DNA of 7,847 nt. It comes from Deltaproteobacteria bacterium. Lineage in GTDB: Bacteria > Desulfobacterota > Desulfobacteria > Desulfobacterales > Desulfatirhabdiaceae. The number at the start of each line of letters is the position of its first letter. Position 1 is the first letter of the stretch. A program made the translations under genes and the position numbers. The notes beneath the pieces are model-generated. The model had not been told where the DNA came from. It searched no databases and was given only the letters and a program-made list of their open reading frames with translations. Of the stretch, positions 1 to 6,191 are shown in pieces. Location of the stretch: NCBI GenBank assembly GCA_021778975.1, contig JAJYBO010000134.1, positions 1 through 7,847 of the forward strand. Direction: 5' to 3'.

Positions 1-1
1 T

Positions 2-223
2 CTTCTGGGCGGCGGCGGCGGCGTAGAAGCTGTTTATACCGCCCTGACCATTCATAATGGCATCATTCCGCCAACCCTGAACCTTGAAAATCCATCCGAT
101 GGCTGTGATCTGGATTATGTCCCTCATCATGCCCGGAAACAAGCCGTTACACACGCCATTTCCAATTCGTTTGGTTTTGGCGGCACGAATGCCTGCATTG
201 TATTGAAGGCATTTACAGAATAA
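2..223 (+). CDS. fabF: Beta-ketoacyl-ACP synthase II, C-terminal fragment (5' end outside window)
   Basis: FabF condenses malonyl-ACP with a growing acyl-ACP in cytoplasmic type II fatty acid synthesis. Only the last 73 codons are present, entering from the left edge and ending in TAA at 221-223. The frame reads LLGGGGGVEAVYTAL at its start, then NLENPSDGCDLDYVPHHAR and the terminal signature NSFGFGGTNACIVLK, all in the order found at the C-terminus of KAS II enzymes. The active-site histidine of the TKSxxGH motif should lie just before the first codon; the catalytic cysteine and the other histidine are outside. One oddity is that the usual GAAGG after this histidine is here five glycines, encoded by five consecutive ggc codons (8-22). 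The stop lies 11 bp inside the end of the convergent kinase gene. The family is clear; the assignment to FabF rather than another KAS II-like paralogue is likely but rests on the tail alone. Confidence 0.93.
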   Translation, partial: LLGGGGGVEAVYTALTIHNGIIPPTLNLENPSDGCDLDYVPHHARKQAVTHAISNSFGFGGTNACIVLKAFTE

Positions 224-2828
224 CACCTTGCATGATGGGCGCACCTTCGATTTCAGGTTTTCTTTTGTTCTTGAGCGCCCATTTTTCCACCACACTCAGC
301 AGATCGTCCGGCTTGATGGGTTTAGAAATATAATCGTCCATTCCCGCGTCGAGACATTTTTCGCGGTCCCCCTTCATGGCGTGCGCGGTCATGGCGATGA
401 CGGGAATGGCATGATTCGTGACCTTCGAGGCCGGGTTACGGATTTGCGCGGTGGCCTCGAATCCATCCATTTCCGGCATGACCACATCCATCAGCACCAT
501 ATCGTAGGCGATCATGCTCAGTGCTTTTAACGCCTCGAAACCGTTCGAGACCGTATCCGCATAATACCCGAATTTTTCGAGCATCTTTCGAGCGACTTTC
601 TGGTTGACGGGGTTGTCTTCCGCCAGAAGTATCCGGATACTGCGTTTTTTCTCTTCCGAAAGGGTATGACGGGTGACGATTGGTTTGGCCGGTTTTTTGA
701 CGATGGTCAGCGGCATTCCCAGCACTGTGGATAGACAGTCGTAGAGCTGGTAATGTTTGACGGGTTTGGTCAGATAGGCGGAAAAGCCAATATCCTGAAG
801 CAGTTCGGCGTCCCCGCGTTTTCCGGCGGATGTCAGCATGACCAGAATTGTATCGGTGATTTTCGGATCCGTCTTTATTTTTCTGCCCAGCGTCTTGCCA
901 TCCATTTCCGGCATCAGCATGTCCACAATGGCAAGACGAAACGGACGGTCTTCGCCGGCAAACTGGCGCAGCAGTTTAAGGGCGGTTTCTCCCCCTTCCG
1001 CTTCTTCCACATCACAGTTCCACGATTTCAACTGCTCTTTCAGGATGCGACGGTTGACAATGTTGTCATCCACGACCAGTACGCGCTGACCCTGTATATT
1101 TACGGGCTGAATGATCTCTCTGGAAAGCCCGTTCATCTGTTTTTCGAGGACCACTGTAAACCAGAATGTTGACCCATGCCCTTCTCTGCTGTCCACCCCG
1201 ATGTCGCCGTGCATCATGTTGGCGATGCGCTTGGAGATCACCAGACCCAACCCCGTTCCGCCGAATCGTCGGGTCATGGACGCATCCACCTGCGAAAAGG
1301 ACTGAAACAGCCGGTACCGTTTGTCTTCCGGGATGCCAATGCCGGTATCCGATACCAGAAAGCGCACGGTCACCGTACTGCTGTCTTCTTTATCCAAAAG
1401 CGCCTGAATCATCACCTGCCCCGAATCGGTGAATTTGATGGCGTTTCCCGCGAGATTCACCAGCACCTGACGGAGTCTTCCGGGATCGCCCTTCAACAGG
1501 GACGGTACGTCATGATGCACGATACAGGCGAATTCCAGCCCTTTTTCAAATGCCTGGGTGGATAGGAGTTCCGAAACTTCTTCGACCATAATCCGGATGT
1601 CGAAATCGAGGATCTCGAGATCCATCTTTCCTGCTTCGATCTTTGAAAAATCCAGAATGTCGTTGATGATGGTCAGCAGTGAATCTGCACTGCTGCGGAT
1701 GGTCTCGGCAAAATCGCGCTGTTCGGGCGTCAAATCGGTATCCAGAAGCAGCCCAACCATGCCGATGACCCCATTCATGGGGGTGCGGATCTCATGGCTG
1801 GTGTTGGCCAGAAACTCGCTTTTGGCCATGTTGGCCATTTCCGCCGCGATTCTGGCTTTTTCGATTTCTTCCCGGGCCCGCACCTGTTCGGTGATATCTG
1901 AAAAGCTTTCCAGAAAATACTCTCGTTGATGAATGGTGATAGGCGTTATCTTTTTCAGGATCGGGAGTGTTTCTCCATTGGCCCGAATCAATGTTTGTTC
2001 GGAGCTTTCGTTCTTAAGCCCCGCGCCGGTGAAAGGGCATTTGTCTTCACGGCCTGGACAGATAAAATTCTGGCAAACCCTTCCGACGATGGCTTCTTTG
2101 GGCAGGCCGATGAGATTGGCGGCATATGGATTGACGTCGGCAATGACATGGGTGACGGCATCTATGATTGCAACGCCCGTCTGGATGGAATTCAAGACCA
2201 GACTCAGACGCTGTTCGGATTCCATCAACCGGTCTTCTGCTCGTCTGCGTCTGGCGATATCCTGTTCGAGTTTTCGTTGAAGCAGGATTAATTCTTCGTT
2301 GACCCGTTCCAGCTCTCGGTTTTTATGGGCTGCATTTTCATAAGTGGAAAACAGCAAGTCTGTGATCTGGTGGCGTTTCGATGTGATGACATGTTTTTTG
2401 CCGGCGAAATATATTTCGATGCCATCCTGATTTTCGGACATATTGCGGAATTTCTGGTTTAACAGCACCGTGTGAATGCGTGAAATCAGTAATTCTTCAT
2501 TATAGGGTTTGGTGACAAAATTATCGGCGCCGCATTCAAGCGCCTGAATTACATCTTCCGGATCGGAAAGCGCGGTCAGAAGGATAATGGGGATGTTCCG
2601 AAACGGTTCGTGGGTTTTCATGTAGGCGCACAGTTCATAGCCCGACATGTTCGGCATGATGATGTCGCTGATGACAACACGGGGGCGGGCGGATTTCAGA
2701 AAAAGAACGGCATCCCGGCCATCTCGGGAAATGGCGGTGCTGTATCCGTTTTTTTCGAGCATACTTTGCAGCATGTTCGCCTGTATCCTGCTGTCTTCGA
2801 CGACCAGAATATCAAGGTTGTCATTCAT
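213..2828 (-). CDS. Soluble hybrid sensor histidine kinase, REC-PAS-HisKA-HATPase-REC-REC
   Basis: A two-component phosphorelay protein of 871 aa. In order: receiver 1 (about 6-122; acidic pair E11/D12, phospho-acceptor D55, T85, K107); a linker (about 125-165) leading into a charged coiled coil (about 165-205); a PAS domain (about 205-315) with C252, C257 and C264; HisKA with SHEIRTPMNG and phospho-histidine H345; an HATPase domain with N462, DTGIGIP (D494) and GGTGLGL (523-529); receiver 2 (about 582-700; D636, T666, K688); receiver 3 (about 732-850; D781, T814, K836). All catalytic residues are intact. I see no membrane segment or signal peptide, so it should be cytoplasmic and probably receives input through receiver 1 and the PAS domain. 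There is no HPt domain, so phosphotransfer would need a separate HPt protein. An in-frame TAA lies 7 codons upstream of the ATG, so the start cannot be much earlier; the ribosome binding site is weak. No response regulator gene is adjacent, so the output is unknown. Confidence 0.95.
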   Translation of the reverse strand: MNDNLDILVVEDSRIQANMLQSMLEKNGYSTAISRDGRDAVLFLKSARPRVVISDIIMPNMSGYELCAYMKTHEPFRNIPIILLTALSDPEDVIQALECGADNFVTKPYNEELLISRIHTVLLNQKFRNMSENQDGIEIYFAGKKHVITSKRHQITDLLFSTYENAAHKNRELERVNEELILLQRKLEQDIARRRRAEDRLMESEQRLSLVLNSIQTGVAIIDAVTHVIADVNPYAANLIGLPKEAIVGRVCQNFICPGREDKCPFTGAGLKNESSEQTLIRANGETLPILKKITPITIHQREYFLESFSDITEQVRAREEIEKARIAAEMANMAKSEFLANTSHEIRTPMNGVIGMVGLLLDTDLTPEQRDFAETIRSSADSLLTIINDILDFSKIEAGKMDLEILDFDIRIMVEEVSELLSTQAFEKGLEFACIVHHDVPSLLKGDPGRLRQVLVNLAGNAIKFTDSGQVMIQALLDKEDSSTVTVRFLVSDTGIGIPEDKRYRLFQSFSQVDASMTRRFGGTGLGLVISKRIANMMHGDIGVDSREGHGSTFWFTVVLEKQMNGLSREIIQPVNIQGQRVLVVDDNIVNRRILKEQLKSWNCDVEEAEGGETALKLLRQFAGEDRPFRLAIVDMLMPEMDGKTLGRKIKTDPKITDTILVMLTSAGKRGDAELLQDIGFSAYLTKPVKHYQLYDCLSTVLGMPLTIVKKPAKPIVTRHTLSEEKKRSIRILLAEDNPVNQKVARKMLEKFGYYADTVSNGFEALKALSMIAYDMVLMDVVMPEMDGFEATAQIRNPASKVTNHAIPVIAMTAHAMKGDREKCLDAGMDDYISKPIKPDDLLSVVEKWALKNKRKPEIEGAPIMQGVIL

Positions 2829-2985
2829 GGGGATTATGAGCCTGTATTATTGTGAAAGGTGGTTTTTACCGGATCGCCAATCAGGTTATGAAATCGTCAT
2901 GATCTTATTCATTAAAACAGTTTGTGAAGAAATTCAAATCATTTGATGCAGGAAAAAAGGCGGGCGCGGCTCTTATCCTCTCTTC

Positions 2986-3026
2986 AAAAAAAAGCAGCGA
3001 GTCAGGAACACCCTGACTCGCTGCTT
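2986..3026 (-). terminator. Strong rho-independent terminator acting leftward
   Basis: A perfect 15-bp inverted repeat, with arms at 2992-3006 and 3012-3026 around the 5-nt loop aacac. Read on the minus strand, the GC-rich stem is followed directly by a run of T (2986-2993 are all A on the plus strand), the classic intrinsic terminator layout. On the plus strand the stem is followed by ttaaaagg, so it would not terminate rightward transcription. The nearest minus-strand gene end to its right is at 3450, about 420 nt away. It therefore ends either a long 3' extension of the oxidoreductase transcript or an unrecognised minus-strand transcript in the AT-rich gap. Confidence 0.8.
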
Positions 3027-3041
3027 AAAAGGAGGAAAAAG

Positions 3042-3068
3042 ATGAAGAAATTATTAGGTTTGACATGA
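3042..3068 (+). CDS. Micro-ORF of 8 codons with a strong RBS (leader or dead gene start)
   Basis: The sequence aaaaggaggaaaaag precedes an ATG with ideal spacing (GGAGG at 3031-3035, 6 nt to the ATG). The reading frame is MKKLLGLT followed by TGA at 3066-3068. MKKLLGLT resembles the first residues of a secretion signal peptide, but no hydrophobic stretch follows in any simple continuation: after the TGA the same frame runs about 28 mostly unremarkable codons to TAA. It sits immediately 3' of the perfect hairpin at 2992-3026. It could be a leader peptide, the surviving start of a deleted gene for a secreted protein, or chance. The RBS is clear; that a peptide is made is inference. Confidence 0.3.
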   Translation: MKKLLGLT

Positions 3069-3251
3069 GTTATGCAACTTGCTTGCCAATATGCGCCAGT
3101 AGATCGTCCTTTAGTGAAAAATAATTTTATTGTTTGTTATTACAATATGTTATTTTAAATATTATATTTTTCGTCCATATATATCCTTTCTGCATGCGGC
3201 GGAATTTTTATTCAGAAGTTCAATTTTATGAACCAATTTAGACGTATTTGT

Positions 3252-3385
3252 TTTAATTTATTGATATTAAAAGTAAAAATTATAAACGGCAAGTTTAAAT
3301 TTATAAACAGAGCCATCACCGTTTAATAAGTTTTGCTTTAATTGTTTGATATTATATCTATAAATGGTAGTTTAAATATTTGAAC
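3252..3385. repeat. Two-copy diverged direct repeat in AT-rich spacer
   Basis: Two boxes recur in the same order. Box 1 is tttaatttattgatatta at 3252-3269 and tttaattgtttgatatta at 3337-3354 (16 of 18 identical). Box 2 is tataaacggcaagtttaaat at 3281-3300 and tataaatggtagtttaaat at 3359-3377 (two substitutions and one indel), with looser similarity continuing to about 3308 and 3385. The spacer between the boxes is 11 nt in the first copy and 4 nt in the second. A 7-bp inverted repeat, taaacgg/ccgttta (3283-3289 and 3319-3325), lies between them. It may be an old tandem duplication or a pair of binding sites; function unknown. Confidence 0.55.
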
Positions 3386-3414
3386 TCACGGTTTGCAAAA
3401 CCATATTCACAAAA

Positions 3415-3434
3415 TGATTTTTCGTTAAAAATCA
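3415..3434 (-). terminator. Weak AT-rich hairpin downstream of the oxidoreductase operon
   Basis: An 8-bp perfect stem, tgattttt/aaaaatca, with loop cgtt begins 16 nt past the stop codon of the beta-gamma gene on the minus strand. It is followed by attttgtg. The stem has only one G-C pair at its base region and the T-run is short, so termination here would be weak. It is listed because of its position. Confidence 0.2.
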
Positions 3435-3449
3435 AATAAATATCGTTAT

Positions 3450-4760
3450 TTATTCGTTTCTGTAAAAATCGAACGCGGTATGCACCAGCGCCAGGGCGCT
3501 ATCTCGCATCATGCCATGAAAACGATATTCAATGGCGTGGTTCAACATGTCTGCAGAAAGAATCTGATGATGTCCGGCCAGAACAGCCAGGGAAGCCAGC
3601 GCCCGATCGTGGGGTTTTATAGTCATTTTCTTGAAATCCAGGCGATGAACACGGGCTTTCGTTTCTGGCAGTTCGATATCGGCGGCGGCAAGAACCAGCG
3701 CGGTATCATCCAGTTGACCCCAAATCGCTTTTCGCCGATCAACACCTTCTTGAGCGATGGCGATGATGACCGAAGGCCGTGTTGTTCCCGTATAATCCAC
3801 AGGCATATCGGACAGCACCAGATCGCTGATGGAGGGTCCCCGGAGAACCGTAATGTTATAGTCGTTCTTCTGGGTGACATGAAGCCCTGCGGACATTCCG
3901 GCAAGGCAGAGAAGTTCGCCGGCGGTGAGGACCCGCTGGCCCGCGCTGCCCAGTATCATGACTTCGTTTCTGCCGGATGCCGGAGGAATGCAGCAAATCG
4001 GTATGCCGCCTGGCATGGTGACCGGCGGCAACCTCGCGGCGGTCTGACGGTATCGAAATCCATATTCCGGACGCTCGTTTTCAGGAACCACCCCCGCCGC
4101 GGCAGGCAATCGCGCGAGACTATCGTCAATGGCGGCGGGTGTCAGTTTGTTGTTTCGGGTGTAGCGACCCGTGCAGATACCCCACATATCTACCACCGAA
4201 AATCCATCAAATCGGATAGCGGATTCCAGAATTGCGGACAGGTTCTGACAATAGGCGGAACAGCGATACACATACCCTGCCCCCGCGCTTGCCGCCACCC
4301 GGCACACGTCGAGCGGTTTTTCGAGCTGATTCAAAAAACCGGAGCCGACCCGAGCGTCTTCAGGGGTGGTCGCGGAAAACTGTCCTCCGGTCATTCCGAA
4401 ATTGAAATTGTTCAATATCAGCAGCGTCAGATTCAGGTTTCGGCGGCAGGCCGCCAGTAAGTGGGCGCCGCCGATTCCCAGCCCGCCATCGCCCATCGTG
4501 ACAATCACATGCAGTTCTGGACGGGCCATTTTGATGCCGGCCGCACAGGTCAGCGCCCGGCCATGCAGCCCATGAAGCGCATGGGTATTGAAAAATGTAT
4601 CGAAAAGCCCGGAACACCCGATATCGCTGACGATAACGGCTTCTGTCCCTCGAATATCCATGCGCTGAAACGTGGTGTCCAGCGCGGCGACGATGCGTTC
4701 GTGCGTGCATCCGGGACAAAATACCGGCGGTCTGCTCTCATTCAGTAAGCTGTCTGCCAC
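3450..4760 (-). CDS. 2-oxoacid:ferredoxin oxidoreductase, fused beta (TPP-binding) and gamma subunits
   Basis: With the alpha subunit it oxidatively decarboxylates a 2-oxoacid with CoA to an acyl-CoA and reduces ferredoxin; the substrate cannot be read from sequence. From the GTG start it has 436 aa. The beta part (1 to about 230) shows CPGC (C15, C18), GCSG (C49), the TPP/Mg motif GDGGLGIGGAH (90-100), NN (117-118), GMTGGQ (122-127) and C196. The four cysteines match in order and spacing the proximal 4Fe-4S ligands known from archaeal 2-oxoacid:ferredoxin oxidoreductases. After a proline-rich linker (about 240-262), a gamma domain begins at VMILGSAGQRVLTAGELL and runs to about 430. Beta and gamma are usually separate proteins. 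The GTG at 4758-4760 is preferred because GAGGGGG (4767-4773) lies 6 nt upstream; an ATG at 4784 (444 aa) lacks a good RBS. The gene overlaps the alpha gene by 23 bp, implying translational coupling. Confidence 0.88.
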   Translation of the reverse strand: MADSLLNESRPPVFCPGCTHERIVAALDTTFQRMDIRGTEAVIVSDIGCSGLFDTFFNTHALHGLHGRALTCAAGIKMARPELHVIVTMGDGGLGIGGAHLLAACRRNLNLTLLILNNFNFGMTGGQFSATTPEDARVGSGFLNQLEKPLDVCRVAASAGAGYVYRCSAYCQNLSAILESAIRFDGFSVVDMWGICTGRYTRNNKLTPAAIDDSLARLPAAAGVVPENERPEYGFRYRQTAARLPPVTMPGGIPICCIPPASGRNEVMILGSAGQRVLTAGELLCLAGMSAGLHVTQKNDYNITVLRGPSISDLVLSDMPVDYTGTTRPSVIIAIAQEGVDRRKAIWGQLDDTALVLAAADIELPETKARVHRLDFKKMTIKPHDRALASLAVLAGHHQILSADMLNHAIEYRFHGMMRDSALALVHTAFDFYRNE

Positions 4761-5874
4761 GATGCACCCCCTCGATAATTTCATCCGGCGTTATGAGCGC
4801 GCCATTCATCTTGCCGACAAACGATATCCGTTTATTCGGAAGAACTCTCTCGATTTCGCGCAAATATTGTCCCATGTTCATTTCGACCACGACGATATGT
4901 CTCATGGGCGCAGCGATGCTGCGGATCAGGTTTTCAGGCGCCGGCCACAGTCTTTTCAGTGTCAGGAGAGAAACCGGTTTACCCGCCCGGTTCAATTGGT
5001 GATACGCCGCTTTTGCCGACCGACTCGATACGCCGTAAGTGAGAATCAGGGTCTCCGATTGTGGCGCTTCCATAAATTCATGACAGGTGAAGTCCTCCAC
5101 CGCGGATTCCACTTTGGCGATCAAACGGCGCTGCGTTGCGGCGATGATCTCCGGATCCGTTGTGATATACCCATCCGGTCCGTGAGTGGAGGATGTCTGT
5201 CGTACCGGAATGTGGCACCCTATCGGTAAAAAATCCGGTACGCCATTTTCACCGGAGGTGTGAAACGGCAGATACGGGCGGTCTTCCGGCGCGGTATTTC
5301 GGTGAACGATTTCGGGAAGCGCCAGCGCGGATAGATCAATGTTTTCGCGGGTCATGCCGATTTCCTTGTTGGACGCCACAATGACAGGACATCGGCAGGT
5401 TTCTGCAAGATTGAACGCGGCGAACGTCAACAGATAGCAATCTTTGACATCCGCCGGCGCCAGCACAATCAATGGAATGCCGCCGCTGTTTCCCCATCGC
5501 AGAAACTGGATATCGCCATCCGCGCCTCGTGTGGCGGAGCCGGTCGAAGGACCAAGCCGTTGTACATCTACGATTACAATCGGAATTTCACTGCCGGTGG
5601 CAAAAGATATCTGCTCGCTGTAAAGACTGATTCCCGGCCCCGACGTCGCGGTCATGGCCTTCATACCGCACATGGAGGCGCCCAGACAAAACCCGATGGA
5701 GGCGATTTCGTCTTCTCCCTGCATACAGATGCCGCCGCCGGGGGGCAGAATCTCCAGCATGGTGTTATAAATCGTTGTTGCAGGCGTAATCGGATAACCG
5801 GCGAAAAAACGACACCCCGCCGCTTTGGCTCCCCAGGCGACGGCTTCATTGCCTTCCATAAAACAAAACGCCAT
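4738..5874 (-). CDS. 2-oxoacid:ferredoxin oxidoreductase alpha subunit (KorA/VorB-like)
   Basis: The alpha subunit contributes the pyrimidine side of the TPP site and the CoA/2-oxoacid binding regions. From the chosen ATG it has 378 aa, the usual length of KorA-type subunits. Visible motifs are EGNEAVAWGA near the N-terminus, GYPITP (26-31), EDE (54-56), TSGPG (77-81), GPSTG followed by ADGD (108-121), then a transketolase-C-like domain (about 273-363) with LKRLWPAP (306-313) and VVEMNMGQ (329-336). GGAGAG at 5881-5886 lies 6 nt before the ATG at 5872-5874. An ATG two codons earlier (5880) is too close to it, and a TTG at 5970 adds 32 residues with no family resemblance. It is the first gene of a two-gene operon with the beta-gamma gene. 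Family certain; substrate (2-oxoglutarate, branched-chain or other oxoacid) not resolved. No delta ferredoxin-like subunit is encoded upstream in the window. Confidence 0.9.
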   Translation of the reverse strand: MAFCFMEGNEAVAWGAKAAGCRFFAGYPITPATTIYNTMLEILPPGGGICMQGEDEIASIGFCLGASMCGMKAMTATSGPGISLYSEQISFATGSEIPIVIVDVQRLGPSTGSATRGADGDIQFLRWGNSGGIPLIVLAPADVKDCYLLTFAAFNLAETCRCPVIVASNKEIGMTRENIDLSALALPEIVHRNTAPEDRPYLPFHTSGENGVPDFLPIGCHIPVRQTSSTHGPDGYITTDPEIIAATQRRLIAKVESAVEDFTCHEFMEAPQSETLILTYGVSSRSAKAAYHQLNRAGKPVSLLTLKRLWPAPENLIRSIAAPMRHIVVVEMNMGQYLREIERVLPNKRISFVGKMNGALITPDEIIEGVHRGRQLTE

Positions 5875-5880
5875 AGCCAT

Positions 5881-5886
5881 CTCTCC
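5881..5886 (-). promoter_or_regulatory. Ribosome binding site of the alpha subunit gene
   Basis: GGAGAG on the minus strand, 6 nt from the ATG at 5874 and touching the ATG at 5880. It decides the start in favour of MAFCFMEGN, whose first residues also match the family start. Confidence 0.65.
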
Positions 5887-6031
5887 ATATTCGATGCGTA
5901 TCGGAAGCCGATACAGCTCTGGTGATTTCCGGTATAGAATATACCATTTGGAAAAGACCCCCCCCCTCAAGGGGGAATATAAATCTAAAGGCGTCCTTAA
6001 TATTGATGCTCTCGTAAAAAGTCGAATTTCA

Positions 6032-6156
6032 GACGGCTTTGTAAAAAGGCCGCAGGCAAGGCGCGTAAATCCGCAAGGAGTGAGGCGTACTTATGGTAAG
6101 CCGCAACGACGAAAGATGCAGCGCAACGCAGCATCCGGACTTTTTACGAAGCCGTC
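6032..6156. repeat. Palindromic intergenic repeat element (MITE- or REP-like), 125 bp
   Basis: The ends are a 17-bp inverted repeat with one mismatch: gacggctttgtaaaaag at 6032-6048 and ctttttacgaagccgtc at 6140-6156. Inside lie a hairpin at 6115-6135 (gatgc and gcg pairing with cgc and gcatc, one A-A mismatch, loop caa) and a small ctta-tgg-taag hairpin (6089-6099 region). It has no coding capacity. A second, partial copy of the end sequence is present at 7419-7440. I recall elements with such ends as dispersed repeats in Desulfobacterales genomes, but that is memory, not a search. It might be moved in trans by a transposase acting on its ends, or act as an RNA structure at gene ends. Confidence 0.75.
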
Positions 6157-6162
6157 AATAAT

Positions 6163-6189
6163 TCAGCACAGAAAGTTCTTTGTTGGAAA
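6163..6189 (+). repeat. 27-bp direct repeat, left copy
   Basis: The sequence is tcagcacag, three variable bases, then gttctttgttggaaa. It recurs in the same orientation at 7561-7587, and 24 of 27 positions are identical, with all three differences in the central triplet (aaa here, ggt there). This copy lies 6 bp past the palindromic element and 2 bp short of the stop codon of the YchF-like gene. Confidence 0.65.
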
Positions 6190-6191
6190 CC

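Larger units (their letters stand above)
2829..3449. other. Intergenic region, AT-rich in its right part
   Basis: This 621-bp gap separates the 5' end of the kinase gene from the 3' end of the oxidoreductase beta-gamma gene. The left part (to about 3040) has the base composition of the neighbouring genes. From about 3110 to 3449 it becomes strongly AT-rich with long A/T runs. It contains a strong hairpin terminator, a micro-ORF with a strong RBS, two diverged direct-repeat boxes and a weak AT-rich hairpin, each listed separately. I see no convincing protein-coding gene on either strand, and no kinase promoter good enough to name. Confidence 0.8.
5875..6191. other. Intergenic region with C-tract hairpin and inverted-repeat element
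   Basis: This 317-bp gap lies between two minus-strand genes. Next to the alpha gene a run of nine C (5958-5966) is followed by tcaa and five G (5971-5975), giving a small GC hairpin at 5962-5975 in the likely leader of the oxidoreductase mRNA. The right half is occupied by the 125-bp inverted-repeat element (6032-6156), by an extra partial arm (ctcgtaaaaagtcg, 6011-6024) and by one copy of the 27-bp direct repeat (6163-6189). I could not name a convincing promoter for the oxidoreductase operon. No gene is seen. Confidence 0.7.

Noticed and set aside
2930..2946. caaatcatttg palindrome near the kinase start as an operator
   Set aside because: Only 5 bp per arm in AT-rich sequence, with no clear promoter positioned beside it.
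3155..3178. Minus-strand micro-ORF MDEKYNI with an aaagga upstream
   Set aside because: The AT-rich context makes such short ORFs and purine runs common by chance; RBS much weaker than that at 3031.
3480..4460. Long plus-strand open frame of 326 codons opposite the oxidoreductase beta-gamma gene
   Set aside because: Antisense shadow of a clearly recognisable gene; the translation is rich in H, R, G and Q and has no domain.
5875..5970. N-terminal extension of the alpha subunit from a TTG at 5970
   Set aside because: The extra 32 residues run through the G/C tract and resemble nothing in the family; a good RBS and the family start support the ATG at 5874.
6112..6135. Internal hairpin of the palindromic element as a terminator for the YchF-like gene
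   Set aside because: On the minus strand the stem is followed by only three T (tttcg); the mismatch and short T run make it a poor intrinsic terminator.
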